The notes: generated from the letters alone by a model not told the origin. Positions 37,669 through 48,394 are shown, counted from the first letter of the stretch. The stretch: 64,000 nt of DNA from Alishewanella tabrizica (GCF_014652375.1 NZ_BMYR01000004.1:248001-312000); one strand, 5' to 3'. Numbers and translations are program-made.

Positions 37669-38763
37669 ATGGCTATCCAATCCAATACGCAAACTTATCC
37701 CAAAAATCATAAAAAGCGTCGTGCCGCCCATAGCTACGCGCCGCAATGGGTAACGGCCACCTTTTTCAGCACCCTCTTATTCTCTGGTTTAATACATAGC
37801 AGCCTGGCGCTAAGCCAAACAAGTGAATCAACCGAACAAACCCAAACCGCGGCGTTACCGGCCCTAAACTTAGCCAAGCACATTACCTTATCGGGTGTCT
37901 CCTCGGGTGCCTATATGGCGGGGCAATACCATCAGGCGTTTGCTGAGCACGTTAGCGGTGTAGCGATGCTTGCAGCAGGTCCGGTGTATTGTGCACAAGG
38001 AGATCTTCGCCAAGCGCTTGGCCACTGTATGGCGAATCCTCAAGCTCAACCTGATTTGGCGGCAATTGAACAGGCTTTGGAAACATTAAGGGCTAAAGGG
38101 TTACTCGCACCGCTTAGCGCAATAACGAAAAGTCGGGTGTGGATTTTCAGTGGCACGGCCGATCAAACGGTTTTACCCCAAGTCAGTGCCGCTTTAGCAG
38201 CACAATATGCACAGTGGTTACCTGCAGAGCAATTGGCTTATATTAATGATCAGCCTTTTGCACATCATTTCCCGACGGATACCGCAAATTTAACCCCTTG
38301 CGATCAGTCAGTCGCCCCCTTTATTGGCAGTTGCCAATATGATGCTGCCGGTAAGCTTCTGAGCTATTTACTTAATAAACCTGTAACGCGCGCGAGCGCG
38401 CCAACGGGTCAGCTTTATCGTATTAATCAACATCAATTAGCGCCAAGCAGCAAAGCACAATTAGCAGAACACGGTTACGCCTATATCCCTGCTGCTTGTG
38501 CCCAAGGCGCAGCCTGTGAGTTACACGTCAGTTTTCATGGTTGTCGCCAAGACGCTAGCCAAATCGGTGAGCAGTATGTGCGGCGCACAGGGTTAAATGC
38601 TTACGCCGATGCGAATCAACTGGTGATATTATATCCGCAAGTAGAAAAAAGCGCGTTTAACCCTATGGGCTGTTGGGATTGGTGGGGCTATAGCGGTGCA
38701 GACTACCTAAGCAAAGAGGGAAAACAATTACAAGCAGTAAACCAGCTGATCGAAGCACTGTGA
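37669..38763 (+). CDS. PHA depolymerase-like exported esterase
   Basis: Alpha/beta-hydrolase of the poly(3-hydroxyalkanoate) depolymerase type, 364 residues. An N-terminal hydrophobic segment (about 30-47, after a basic stretch) should direct export. SGVSSGAYMAGQYH is the lipase box with the nucleophilic Ser, SGTADQTV the Asp loop, and HVSFHGCRQ a His-containing strand; a second Cys-rich stretch (CAQGAACELHVSFHGC) is typical of the type-2 catalytic domain. No starch-binding or substrate-binding domain is present, so a soluble oligomer or other ester may be the substrate. The gene is monocistronic. Confidence 0.85.
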   Translation: MAIQSNTQTYPKNHKKRRAAHSYAPQWVTATFFSTLLFSGLIHSSLALSQTSESTEQTQTAALPALNLAKHITLSGVSSGAYMAGQYHQAFAEHVSGVAMLAAGPVYCAQGDLRQALGHCMANPQAQPDLAAIEQALETLRAKGLLAPLSAITKSRVWIFSGTADQTVLPQVSAALAAQYAQWLPAEQLAYINDQPFAHHFPTDTANLTPCDQSVAPFIGSCQYDAAGKLLSYLLNKPVTRASAPTGQLYRINQHQLAPSSKAQLAEHGYAYIPAACAQGAACELHVSFHGCRQDASQIGEQYVRRTGLNAYADANQLVILYPQVEKSAFNPMGCWDWWGYSGADYLSKEGKQLQAVNQLIEAL

Positions 38764-38852
38764 CGCTGTAACTGGCGACAATCGACACTATCGATGTTCG
38801 CCTAAACGGTTAAGCAACTTTACTGTTGAATAACGGTTAGGCTTTACGCCAC

Positions 38853-38884
38853 TGCACGGCATAACCTTACAATTTTGCCGTGCA
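38853..38884. other. Inverted repeat between esterase and methyltransferase genes
   Basis: TGCACGGCA (38853-38861) and TGCCGTGCA (38876-38884) form a 9-bp stem with a 14-base loop. Neither strand has a T run after it, so the terminator role is doubtful; it lies between convergent genes. Confidence 0.5.
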
Positions 38885-38938
38885 AGTTAAACACCTGTCG
38901 TTATTACACTCTTAAAGTCACTATTGAAACGTCACACC

Positions 38939-40174
38939 TTACTCGGCTGCAGTCTCCAACAGTTGTTCTAAGCAATGTTCGGTAATGCCATAAAATTGCT
39001 TTAATGCTTGGATCTGCTGCAAGATCGCACGATTATCTTTCGCCGTTTTACGTTTGGTCGCCAAAATCATTTTGTTTTTGCTGGTGTGTTCCAACGAAAT
39101 AAACTCAAACACCTTTGTCTCGTAGCCATGCGCTTCTAACAATAAGGCTCGCAAACTGTCTGTTAACATCTCGGCTTCTTGCCCTAAGTGAATACCGTGC
39201 ACTAGCATGGGCGCTAATACCGCTGGCAAGTGTACTTGCGGGCGAATTTGCTTATGACAACATGGCGAGCACATAATGATCTCTGCCCCAGTGCGGATCC
39301 CCATGTGTAAAGCATAATCGGTCGCCGTATCGCAAGCATGCAATGCCACCATCACATTAATGCCGCGTGCTTTGAAATGCTTTACATCACCCTGTTCAAA
39401 ATGTAAGCCCGTTAAAGCCAGTTTAGCTGCCGTATCATTACATAAATCAACAAGATGCTGACGAAGCTCTACCCCAGTCACTTGCACAGCTACGCCAAGG
39501 GTTTGCGTAAAATAATCATGCATCGCAAAGGTTAAATAGGCTTTACCCGAGCCAAAATCGGCAACATGCAATTGCTCACGATGCATGATGCCAGTCTCTT
39601 TTACTGCATTAGCTAAAATTTCAATAAATTTATTAATTTGCTTCCATTTATTCGACATAGCAGGAATCAGCTGTTGCTGCTGATCGGTGATCCCAAGTGC
39701 TGTTAAAAAAGGCCGCGTTTGCTCAACAAAGCGCTGTTTTTGCCGATTATGAGCTGCCGCTTCAGGGGTGCTTACCTGCGTTGCTAACACCTTACAATGG
39801 AGCAGATATTTGCCTTTTTTACTTTGGCTAAGTTGACAATCTTGGCTACGGGTTTGTAAGTTTGCTTGTTTGAATCCTTGCTGTAATAACGCAATGAAAA
39901 CCGACACAGCGTCTTCAGCAGTAAGGTTTTTCGTCACATGTTGCGTTTTATAATGATACACACAGCGCAATTGCCACTGAGCTTTTAACAGCACAGGACT
40001 AACCTCGACTCGCTGCAATGCAGGCTCATTACCTTGATATTTACTCAGTGTTAGTTTAACCAAATGTTGCTGCGTTACCGCATCCGCTAATAACACCCTA
40101 AATTGTTGCCACGTAGCTTGTGCTGGCTCTAACGCAAGCGTATCCGTAGAAGTGAGAGAATGTGATGTTGGCAT
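38939..40174 (-). CDS. SAM-dependent methyltransferase (Methyltransf_32-like)
   Basis: A 411-residue methyltransferase with an unknown substrate. The SAM-binding loop is ADFGSGKAYLTFAMHDYF (about residue 206), followed by VTGVELRQHLVDLC for the ribose, and HACDTATDYALHMGIR for the active-site part. The CSPCCHKQ cluster fits the METTL25/RRNAD1-like branch, which suggests an RNA target. The N-terminal 150 residues are a separate, poorly conserved domain. It is on the minus strand before cls, 82 bases from it, with no terminator seen. Confidence 0.85.
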   Translation of the reverse strand: MPTSHSLTSTDTLALEPAQATWQQFRVLLADAVTQQHLVKLTLSKYQGNEPALQRVEVSPVLLKAQWQLRCVYHYKTQHVTKNLTAEDAVSVFIALLQQGFKQANLQTRSQDCQLSQSKKGKYLLHCKVLATQVSTPEAAAHNRQKQRFVEQTRPFLTALGITDQQQQLIPAMSNKWKQINKFIEILANAVKETGIMHREQLHVADFGSGKAYLTFAMHDYFTQTLGVAVQVTGVELRQHLVDLCNDTAAKLALTGLHFEQGDVKHFKARGINVMVALHACDTATDYALHMGIRTGAEIIMCSPCCHKQIRPQVHLPAVLAPMLVHGIHLGQEAEMLTDSLRALLLEAHGYETKVFEFISLEHTSKNKMILATKRKTAKDNRAILQQIQALKQFYGITEHCLEQLLETAAE

Positions 40175-40256
40175 AACCTATTTATCCGGCTGTGTTAGTG
40201 TCATATTAAGCTGCAATGGTTTAACGTACATGATTAAAAAAGCAATACTGAATGCG

Positions 40257-41762
40257 TTATAGCACTGGGGCCATTAAATGCGCAGCGCGCGAAACAGCAC
40301 GCTGCCACCAATATCGGGTCTGCGTTTCCGTTAAACTCATCTGGCGAGAATGTGCAAAGTCTATCAAAAATTGTTGTTCAACCTGCTGATTAAAATGTGT
40401 ATCTAAAATAAGTGCTGTAATTTCAAAATTTAGTCTAAAAGAACGATTATCTAAATTTACCGTGCCAACCGCGCTTAACTGCTCATCAACCAAAAAGCTT
40501 TTAGCATGTAAAAACCCCTCTTGATAACGATAAATACTTACACCAGCATCGAGCAAAGGCCAGATAAACGCATAAGCTGCTTGAGTAACCAGTATATTGT
40601 CTGTTTGCTCAGGTATTAATATCCGCACATCAACACCGCGCAACGCGGCAAGCTTTAGCGCTGCTATCGTACCTTCATCCGGCACAAAATAAGGGCTGGC
40701 GATCCAGATGCGATGTTTGGCACTGTGTAAGGCATGCTGAATCAATAAACTCGCCGTTTCAAATCGATCAGCCGGTCCTGAGGGTAGGATTAACACGGGT
40801 AAATTCCCCTGATCGGCAGCAACCGCTTGCCAATTTAGGCTCGGAATTGCCTCAGCACTCCAATACCAATCCTCAACAAAGGATAATTGCATAGCCAGTA
40901 CCGCTGGCCCCGTTATTTTTAAATGCGTATCGCGCCAAGCCCCAAAGCGAGGACTCTGACCTAAATATTCATCGCCGACATTAAAGCCACCCAACCAGCC
41001 ATGCTGGCCATCCGTAACCACAATTTTGCGATGATTACGGAAATTCAATTGAAAACGGTTACCAGGGCCTTTGGTCGAGTGAAAAGGCCGCACATTTACC
41101 CCTGCTTGACTGAGCTCAGCGGTATATCGATGCGGCAAACGATAACTCCCAATTTCATCATATAAAAAAAATACCGTTACGCCCTCACGGGCCTTAGCGA
41201 TAAGCCGTTGTTGTAATTCGCGGCCAACATGATCATCTCGTACAATATAAAACTGCACTAAAACATACTCTTTCGCCGCGGCAATACCCGCAAAAATACT
41301 ATCAAAGGTGGCGGTGCCATCAATCAATAATTCTGCATGGTTTCCTTGTAAAAACGGCATTTTCGCCAAGCGTTCTATTGCCTGTAAACTGCCGCGATCA
41401 CGCTCGCTTTGCAAAATAAAATTTTCGACACCCGACGCTTTTAATTGGTGCTTAGTAAACAAATCATGATCCGTTTCCTGACGAGAAATGATATACCCTT
41501 GAAAGCGACTTCGACCAAAAATCCAATACGCCGGTACAGCAACATACGGAAAGGTATTTAACGAAATGATCCAAGCAATACTGCCTTGTGCCGTTCGTGA
41601 TGACATTAACGCATCAAGCGAAGAGAGCAAACCAGACAGATGAAATACGGCTAATAACAATAAGATCGCGCGGCGCTTTTTGCTGGGATTAACTGCCCAA
41701 CCCGCAAAATTCACCGGTGCTTTTGAAAAGGCTTCTACTAATAATGATTTTATTCGAAACAT
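40257..41762 (-). CDS. cls: Cardiolipin synthase
   Basis: Condenses phosphatidylglycerols to cardiolipin. The 501-residue protein has two N-terminal transmembrane segments (about 30-50 and 60-84) and two phospholipase D HKD motifs: NHRKIVVTDG in the first half and LHAKSFLVDE in the second. It matches the ClsA layout of about 486 residues. Acts at the inner membrane. It follows zapC with a hairpin in the 76-base gap. Confidence 0.94.
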   Translation of the reverse strand: MFRIKSLLVEAFSKAPVNFAGWAVNPSKKRRAILLLLAVFHLSGLLSSLDALMSSRTAQGSIAWIISLNTFPYVAVPAYWIFGRSRFQGYIISRQETDHDLFTKHQLKASGVENFILQSERDRGSLQAIERLAKMPFLQGNHAELLIDGTATFDSIFAGIAAAKEYVLVQFYIVRDDHVGRELQQRLIAKAREGVTVFFLYDEIGSYRLPHRYTAELSQAGVNVRPFHSTKGPGNRFQLNFRNHRKIVVTDGQHGWLGGFNVGDEYLGQSPRFGAWRDTHLKITGPAVLAMQLSFVEDWYWSAEAIPSLNWQAVAADQGNLPVLILPSGPADRFETASLLIQHALHSAKHRIWIASPYFVPDEGTIAALKLAALRGVDVRILIPEQTDNILVTQAAYAFIWPLLDAGVSIYRYQEGFLHAKSFLVDEQLSAVGTVNLDNRSFRLNFEITALILDTHFNQQVEQQFLIDFAHSRQMSLTETQTRYWWQRAVSRAAHLMAPVL

Positions 41763-41806
41763 TTAGGGTATTAGCCGACAAGGACAGCTTGTGTAACAAG
41801 GACGAA

Positions 41807-41832
41807 GTATGAGGTATACCACTACCTCATAC
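41807..41832 (-). terminator. Hairpin between zapC and cls
   Basis: GTATGAGGTA (41807-41816) pairs exactly with TACCTCATAC (41823-41832) with a 6-base loop. The minus strand after it is TTCGTCC, a poor T tract, so it may attenuate rather than stop. Confidence 0.4.
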
Positions 41833-41838
41833 CACGTA

Positions 41839-42354
41839 TTAAGCACTTTGAGCCAAATTGATATCTTGCTCGACTAACTGGGCACGATTACGTAATACCC
41901 GAATGATGGTACGGCGTGTTAATGTTTTTCCGGCTAAGGATTCACCTGACGCCAAAAGGAGACATTCTATACATTCAAGATCCGATGCCACAACCACGGC
42001 AAGCAAGTTGTCTTTACCTTGTAAGTGCACTAACTGATAGGCACCAATGTCTTGCATACGTTGCGTCACAAAATACCAGCTTTTATGTGCCGTTAATTGC
42101 CTAAAACGGTTTGCTAGCGCATGTAAACAACAATCAAAACGTTCGTTTTCATCAAGGACGACAGTTTGCAACACATCATGTAAACGCCAAAACGTTTCTG
42201 CTTCAGCAATAGAAAATGCTTTGCTGCTCACCTTTTCATTCAGTACGGCACCTGTCAGTTCGGTTACAAACTGGGTGTCATTATCTAAATTAAGCAGTAA
42301 ACGATCTTTACTGGGGCAATACTGCCAAGTCCATAGCTCCGACGGCGTCAACAT
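41839..42354 (-). CDS. zapC: Cell division protein ZapC
   Basis: Binds FtsZ and bundles its protofilaments. The 171-residue protein (E. coli 180) has the N-terminal W-x-W pattern (SELWTWQYCPSKDRLLLNL), the ENERFDCCLHALANRFR helix and HKSWYFVTQRM, as in the E. coli protein, and it lies directly downstream of pyrD; in E. coli too the two genes are neighbours. Similarity is modest, so the call rests partly on that context. Cytosolic. Confidence 0.85.
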   Translation of the reverse strand: MLTPSELWTWQYCPSKDRLLLNLDNDTQFVTELTGAVLNEKVSSKAFSIAEAETFWRLHDVLQTVVLDENERFDCCLHALANRFRQLTAHKSWYFVTQRMQDIGAYQLVHLQGKDNLLAVVVASDLECIECLLLASGESLAGKTLTRRTIIRVLRNRAQLVEQDINLAQSA

Positions 42355-42456
42355 CTTGCGTCCTTTACTCCAGAAGTTACTAATTACAAAGTAGGTAATA
42401 AGTACTATAGCATGCCGATCAAATTTATAAAGATGATTTACTGCAAAATCTTTGAC

Positions 42457-43467
42457 TTACAAGCTATTTACTATAGTTTTTATTAATTGAGGTCCATGAT
42501 AAATAAAACCGGTATACAGCTGAACTAAGTCGGCACCTGCCGCCAATTTATCTTGCGCTGCCTGCTCACTATTAATGCCGCCAACCCCAATAATGGGGAA
42601 CGTTGCCCCCACAGCTTGGCGTAATTGCGTGATGATTTGGGTACTTTTTTGCTGCACCGGCACACCGCTTAATCCACCCGCTTCTTCTGCGTAGCGTTGC
42701 CCCATCACGTGCGAACGATCTAACGTGGTATTGGTTGCAATAGCCCCATCCATTTTGCTGCGTAGCAAGGTATCAGCAACCTGCTCTACTGCAATCTGAT
42801 CCATGTCTGGCGCGATTTTCACAAAAATTGGAACATATTTGTGATGCTGCGCTTCTAAATCTAATTGTTCATTTTTCACCGCTTGCAATAAATCAAGCAA
42901 TGCTGCCCCAAACTGCAAATCGCGTAAGCCTGGCGTATTAGGCGAAGAAATATTTACGGTAATATAATTGGCGTACGCATACACTTTGCGCATGCAATGA
43001 ATGTAATCATCTTTACCTTGTTCATTGGGTGTATCTTTATTTTTTCCGATATTAATACCCAACACGCCCTGATAACGGCTTTTCTGCACATTATTAACTA
43101 GATAATCAACGCCTTTGTTGTTAAAACCCATCCGATTAATAATGGCTTCACCTTGTGGCAATCTAAACATTCGCGGTTTATCATTGCCAGCCTGAGGACG
43201 CGGTGTCACCGTACCAACTTCCAGAAAACCAAACCCCATCTGTGCAAAAGCATCAATACAGTCGGCATTTTTATCCAATCCTGCCGCCAACCCCACGGGG
43301 TTTGGAAATTGAATACCCGCAATGATCTTGGGCTTTTGTACTAGTGTTTGGCGCCATAATAAAGCCGCTGGAGTATGTGCCAAACGCTTTAAACTTCCCA
43401 ATGCAAAATCATGCGAACGCTCTGCATCTAAATTAAATAACACACTTTTTGCTAAAGAATAAAACAT
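42457..43467 (-). CDS. pyrD: Dihydroorotate dehydrogenase, class 2 (quinone)
   Basis: Oxidises dihydroorotate to orotate with quinone in pyrimidine synthesis. The 336-residue protein (E. coli PyrD 336) has the N-terminal membrane-associating helices (about 1-35), [12 protein letters not shown] for FMN, the catalytic Ser in [21 protein letters not shown] and the phosphate loop IIGVGGINS. It is peripheral to the inner membrane. Its stop is 102 bases before zapC. Confidence 0.97.
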   Translation of the reverse strand: MFYSLAKSVLFNLDAERSHDFALGSLKRLAHTPAALLWRQTLVQKPKIIAGIQFPNPVGLAAGLDKNADCIDAFAQMGFGFLEVGTVTPRPQAGNDKPRMFRLPQGEAIINRMGFNNKGVDYLVNNVQKSRYQGVLGINIGKNKDTPNEQGKDDYIHCMRKVYAYANYITVNISSPNTPGLRDLQFGAALLDLLQAVKNEQLDLEAQHHKYVPIFVKIAPDMDQIAVEQVADTLLRSKMDGAIATNTTLDRSHVMGQRYAEEAGGLSGVPVQQKSTQIITQLRQAVGATFPIIGVGGINSEQAAQDKLAAGADLVQLYTGFIYHGPQLIKTIVNSL

Positions 43468-43477
43468 GGCAGATCCT

Positions 43478-43520
43478 AAAAGAAAAATACCCCAGAACCA
43501 TTAACGGTTAACTGGGGTAT
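43478..43520 (-). terminator. gdhB terminator
   Basis: ATACCCCAG (43487-43495) pairs with CTGGGGTAT (43512-43520), with an inner AACC/GGTT stem (43496-43499 with 43506-43509). On the minus strand TTTTTCTTTT follows. It lies 48 bases after the dehydrogenase stop. Confidence 0.85.
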
Positions 43521-43567
43521 TGTAATAAGTTTATGTTAAAAACAACAGTATCAAACTGATCAGGTTA

Positions 43568-46500
43568 TCAAACAGATTGGCTCAACAACATCAGTTCACG
43601 CATCGCTACAGAGAACTTTGCAAACTCATGGCTTTGTGTCGTTTTAAACTCAGCCAACATTAAGCGCCAGCGTTCTACCAAGCTTGTGTGCTGCTCTAGC
43701 CAGTTATTGATAATGTCATCTGCAATACAAACATTACCACAGCTTTTCACTACAACGGCGGTTAACCCACGTTGTTGCCAATCAAGCTCTTCACGGTAAG
43801 ATGCCCGAGCTAACGCCTGCCAATGATTTGCTACCGGTTGACGTGTAATTTGCTCTAAGAACCAGTGCAATTCCAGCTTATCACCTAACTTAAAGTAAAT
43901 TTCAGCGACCATCGATAACGGGGTATGTTGCAAATCAGCGACTTGCGCAATATCCATTACAGAGAACACCGTGCTTAATTGACTCAAGTACTGGGCGACG
44001 TTTTCCGGAATACCTTGCTCAATCAAGGTGTTGCTCTTTTCAGACAGCTCTTGCATTTCCCGTTCAGCAACATACTTGTGCAAATCACGGACAATTTCGG
44101 TGTACGCCGGTTTAAAGAAGGCAACTGACTTTTCGATATTCAGCGTCTTATCACGGTGACGAACAAACCAGCGTGTTGCACGGCGGATCGTGCGGCGTAA
44201 CTGGAACAATACTCGACTTTGTAATGCCGCAGGAATTTTATTGTCTAATTGCTCTAATTGTTTCCAATATGTCGCAACATCAAATAATTCTCGCACCATG
44301 GCATAACAAATGGCCACTTCAGCCGCACTGGCGCCAGTTTCCTCAAACATGCGCTGTACAAAGTTTGGCCCCATTTCGTTAACCAGCATATTAGCTAATT
44401 TGGTGGCAATAATTTCTGCCTTTAGCGGATGCTGGCTAATTTCATTGGCAAACTTCGTCTGCAATACCGCAGGGAATGCACTGTGTAATAACTGTTGGAA
44501 ATAGGTATTATCAGAAACCTCTGGTGTTACCAAACGCTCTTTTAATACCATTTTGCCATAGGCAGTTAAAATGGCTAATTCTGGACGGGTTAAGCCCATA
44601 TTTTTCGCCATACGATCCGCTAATTCATCATCAGAGGGTAAAAACTCTAACTCACGATTCAATTTGCCGTCTTTTTCTAGCGCATGAATAAAACGGGTAT
44701 ATTCTTTAATCTGCTCAGAGCCCAATAACGACGACAAACTGATGCTTTGTGTTTGGCGATAACAATCTTTGATAACAATGTCAGCCACATCATCCGTCAT
44801 ATCATTCAGCAGTTTATTACGCTGCTTAATGGTTAAATCACCGCCATTAACTAAGGCATTCAATAAAATTTTGATGTTAACTTCGTTATCCGAACAAGTT
44901 ACCCCGCCCACGTTGTCAACAAAATCGGTATTTAAACGCCCGCCGTTAGCCGCATATTCAATCCGACCGCGTTGCGTAGCACCTAAGTTACCGCCTTCAC
45001 CAAAAATTTTTGCTCTTAGCTCACGGCCATTCACCCGCAACGCCTCTGAACCGCGATCACCCACTTCCGCATGTGTTTCGTTAGTGGCTTTAACATAGGT
45101 TCCAATACCACCGTTCCACAACAAATCGACCGGCATCATAATGCACTCGCGGATCAACTCATTCGGTGTCATCGACGCTTTTGTGGTGCCCAGCATGTCT
45201 TTCATCTGTGGGCTCAATTTAATTGACTTCGCACTGCGCGCGAATATACCGCCCCCTTCTGAGATCAGCGATTTATCATAATCATCCCAGGTTGAGGTGG
45301 GTAAATTAAACAAACGCTCACGCTCTTTGAAACTGCTCGCCGCATCTGGGTTAGGATCAATAAAAATATGCATATGGTTAAAGGCGGCTTGTAGCCGAAT
45401 ATGCTTAGACAACAACATGCCATTACCAAACACATCACCTGCCATATCACCGATGCCCACACAGGTAAAATCACTGGTTTGACAATCGATCCCAACTTCG
45501 CGGAAATGGCGTTTAACCGATTCCCAGCCACCACGGGCAGTGATGCCCATTTTCTTATGATCGTAGCCATTGGAGCCACCTGAGGCAAAAGCATCGCCTA
45601 ACCAGAAGTGATACTCTTCAGAAATGCCATTGGAAATGTCCGAGAACGTAGCAGTCCCTTTATCCGCTGCAACCACCAAATACGGATCATCTTCATCTAA
45701 GCGCACTACATCGGTAGGTGGCACGATGGCCCCTTGCACGATATTGTCGGTAATGTCTAACAAGCCACGAATGAAGGTGCGATAACAGGCTTTACCTTCA
45801 TTGATAAAGGCGTCACGACCACCGGTTTCTGGTAACTTCTTACAAACAAAACCGCCCTTCGCACCCGAGGGAACAATCACGGTATTTTTAACTTGCTGTG
45901 CTTTTACTAACCCGAGGACTTCCGTGCGGAAATCTTCACGACGATCAGACCAACGTAAACCGCCTCGTGCCACTTTACCAAACCGTAAATGCACCCCTTC
46001 TACCCGCGGTGAGTACACAAAAATCTCAAACATCGGCATCGGCAGCGGCATTTCTGGAATTAAGTCTGGCTTAATTTTAAAAGAGATGTACGGCTTATCT
46101 GCTCCATCGGCGGCTTTTTGATAATAGTTAGTACGCAACGTGGCATTAATCATATCCACAAAACGCCGGATGATCCGATCATCATCCAAGTTAGCCACAT
46201 TTTCTAACTGTGCAGCAATTTGCTCTTCCAGTTTTTCAATGCTCTTGGCGGTAGCACGTGACTTAGGTGCAAATTTCATCGTAAACAATTGCACCAACAA
46301 CCCAGCTAACGCCGCATAGCGGGCAAAGGTATTTTCAACATAGCTTTGGCTAAATGTACTGCCAATTTGACGTTTGTACTTGGCATAAGCGCGTAAAATT
46401 GACGCTTCGCGACCACTTAAACCCGCCCCTAGAATAAGACGGTTAAATCCATCATCCTCTAATTGACCTAACCACACCTTCGTCAGTGAATCTTGGAAAC

Positions 46501-48394
46501 TCTGCGCGGCACTCACAAAATCTGTTGGTACCTCGCCGGTTAATTCCATGGCAAAGTTTAAAATCCAACTTACTGCGCCATCAGGACATTTTACGGCGTA
46601 AGGCGTTTCACCAATAACGCGTAAACCAAAATTCTCCAACATGGGTAATACGTCAGATAAATGAATGGGGTGATCTTTGTGGAATAAATTTAACCGTACG
46701 GCTTTGCTGTCTTTACCTTCTTCTTGCGGCCGGTAAAACAACATTTCTAACTTATGCTCTTCGTTAAGCGATTCCAACTTACCGATATCTACTAACGCAT
46801 CATTAGGCAACATTTCTTCTTTGTATGCGCGTGGAAACGCATTAATGTATTTACGACTTAACTCACGGCCGCGTGCTTCGCCATAAATGCCCACTAAGGC
46901 GCTTTCAAGTTTATCTTCCCACGTGCGGGCAGCTTCAACCAGATTTCGTTCAATATCTTTCACGTTATACTCAACTTGGCTATCGTTGATTCGTACCAAG
47001 TAATGCGTACGGGCCAACACAGATTCTGAAAAATACGTCGTAAACTCTACAGGTTCGGTAGAACCTAACGACTGCGCAAGCAGTGCTTGAGTATCTTTAC
47101 GTAATTGCGTGTTGTAACGTTCGCGTGGCACATACACCATGGCGGTAACAAAACGGCCAAACGTATCTTCGCGAATAAACAAGCGGGTCATATCACGCTC
47201 TTGCATCTGCAACACGCCCAAGCTGACATCTAATAACTCATCGACATTCGCTTGTATTAATTCATCACGTGGATACGTTTCTAAAATATTAAGTAAAGCT
47301 TTATAGGCATGTGTCCCCACCGCAAATTCAGAGCGAGCCATTACCTGTTGCAATTTGCTTTTTAACAACGGGATATCTGCCGCACTGTTGTTGTACAAGC
47401 TTGCAGAATACAAACCAATAAAACGATCTTCGCCAACGACTTTGCCGTTTTTATCAAAACGTTTGATACCAATATAATCAATATACGCGGGGCGATGCAC
47501 CCGCGATTTATTGTTGGTTTTGGTTAAAATCAAAAGTGATGAGCTGAGTGCTTGCAAACGACCACGCTCTGGTAATTCAGATAACATTAAATCACGCGGT
47601 TCAGAGCGGCGCATTAACCCTAGCGCACTGTCTTTTTGACCAACGATCTGATAATCACCTTTCACCGGATTAATGTCGTAACTGCGATAACCTAGTAACG
47701 TAAAATTATCTTTCGCTAACCATTTTAAAAAGTCAGTTACCTCTGCAATGTCTTCTTTGCTGGCTTTACCTGCGTTTTTCGCTAGGTTGGTGATAACATC
47801 TTGCAGTTTTTGTCTGGCGGGTTGCCAATCTTGCACGGCCAACGACACATCTTCCATCACTGAATGCAGCTCTGCTTTTAACGCGTCAATGGCGGCCGTA
47901 TCGGTCATCCGATCAATCTCGATATGAAAGACAGTTTGCTGAGTCGTCGCGTCGGTTAACCGCCCTAACTTAGCAAACTCAACAATGGCACCTTTCGTAT
48001 CACGCGTTGTTTGCAATGGGTAATGCAGTAGCAAATGCGCGGTAATCGTATGACGGCTTAATGCCATACGCACTGAGTCCACCAAAAAAGGCATATCTTG
48101 CACCACGATCTCAACAATCGTGTGCTTTGATTCCCAGCCATGGCGGGCAATTTCCGGGTTAAACACACGTATACGGGCAGCGGGCTCGGCATGTTGATTA
48201 AACGTTTGCCATAAGCTCAACGCAGCACCATACAGATCGCTATCATTGCGCCCGACTAAATCTTCATTCGACATATTGCCATAAAGGGTATGGGCAAACT
48301 TCTCAACCAAGGGAATTTGTTCTTTGACTTTTTGCTTGATGAGCTTGCTGACATTTTGTAGTAAAACTGAGGGTAGACCATCTATCTTTGTCAT
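43568..48394 (-). CDS. gdhB: NAD-dependent glutamate dehydrogenase, 180-kDa type
   Basis: Large catabolic enzyme converting glutamate to 2-oxoglutarate and ammonia with NAD. The 1608-residue protein matches the bacterial L-GDH family (about 1600). The N-terminal 700 residues hold ACT-like regulatory segments; the catalytic core is central, with the glutamate-binding Lys motif PSGAKGGFVCKKLP and FSQSYVENTFARYAALAG before it. GIGDMAGDVFGNGMLLS is the Rossmann NAD part. The C-terminal region carries further helices. ATG 48394 has AAGGAT upstream. Single-gene unit: terminator at 43478-43520 and no close gene upstream. Its presence suggests amino acid catabolism. Confidence 0.95.
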   Translation of the reverse strand: MTKIDGLPSVLLQNVSKLIKQKVKEQIPLVEKFAHTLYGNMSNEDLVGRNDSDLYGAALSLWQTFNQHAEPAARIRVFNPEIARHGWESKHTIVEIVVQDMPFLVDSVRMALSRHTITAHLLLHYPLQTTRDTKGAIVEFAKLGRLTDATTQQTVFHIEIDRMTDTAAIDALKAELHSVMEDVSLAVQDWQPARQKLQDVITNLAKNAGKASKEDIAEVTDFLKWLAKDNFTLLGYRSYDINPVKGDYQIVGQKDSALGLMRRSEPRDLMLSELPERGRLQALSSSLLILTKTNNKSRVHRPAYIDYIGIKRFDKNGKVVGEDRFIGLYSASLYNNSAADIPLLKSKLQQVMARSEFAVGTHAYKALLNILETYPRDELIQANVDELLDVSLGVLQMQERDMTRLFIREDTFGRFVTAMVYVPRERYNTQLRKDTQALLAQSLGSTEPVEFTTYFSESVLARTHYLVRINDSQVEYNVKDIERNLVEAARTWEDKLESALVGIYGEARGRELSRKYINAFPRAYKEEMLPNDALVDIGKLESLNEEHKLEMLFYRPQEEGKDSKAVRLNLFHKDHPIHLSDVLPMLENFGLRVIGETPYAVKCPDGAVSWILNFAMELTGEVPTDFVSAAQSFQDSLTKVWLGQLEDDGFNRLILGAGLSGREASILRAYAKYKRQIGSTFSQSYVENTFARYAALAGLLVQLFTMKFAPKSRATAKSIEKLEEQIAAQLENVANLDDDRIIRRFVDMINATLRTNYYQKAADGADKPYISFKIKPDLIPEMPLPMPMFEIFVYSPRVEGVHLRFGKVARGGLRWSDRREDFRTEVLGLVKAQQVKNTVIVPSGAKGGFVCKKLPETGGRDAFINEGKACYRTFIRGLLDITDNIVQGAIVPPTDVVRLDEDDPYLVVAADKGTATFSDISNGISEEYHFWLGDAFASGGSNGYDHKKMGITARGGWESVKRHFREVGIDCQTSDFTCVGIGDMAGDVFGNGMLLSKHIRLQAAFNHMHIFIDPNPDAASSFKERERLFNLPTSTWDDYDKSLISEGGGIFARSAKSIKLSPQMKDMLGTTKASMTPNELIRECIMMPVDLLWNGGIGTYVKATNETHAEVGDRGSEALRVNGRELRAKIFGEGGNLGATQRGRIEYAANGGRLNTDFVDNVGGVTCSDNEVNIKILLNALVNGGDLTIKQRNKLLNDMTDDVADIVIKDCYRQTQSISLSSLLGSEQIKEYTRFIHALEKDGKLNRELEFLPSDDELADRMAKNMGLTRPELAILTAYGKMVLKERLVTPEVSDNTYFQQLLHSAFPAVLQTKFANEISQHPLKAEIIATKLANMLVNEMGPNFVQRMFEETGASAAEVAICYAMVRELFDVATYWKQLEQLDNKIPAALQSRVLFQLRRTIRRATRWFVRHRDKTLNIEKSVAFFKPAYTEIVRDLHKYVAEREMQELSEKSNTLIEQGIPENVAQYLSQLSTVFSVMDIAQVADLQHTPLSMVAEIYFKLGDKLELHWFLEQITRQPVANHWQALARASYREELDWQQRGLTAVVVKSCGNVCIADDIINNWLEQHTSLVERWRLMLAEFKTTQSHEFAKFSVAMRELMLLSQSV

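Noticed and set aside
42047-42394. 115-codon plus-strand frame over zapC
   Set aside because: It is antisense to zapC and not supported by any known family.
45801-46121. 106-codon plus-strand frame inside gdhB
   Set aside because: Shadow of the dehydrogenase gene, with no ribosome binding site.
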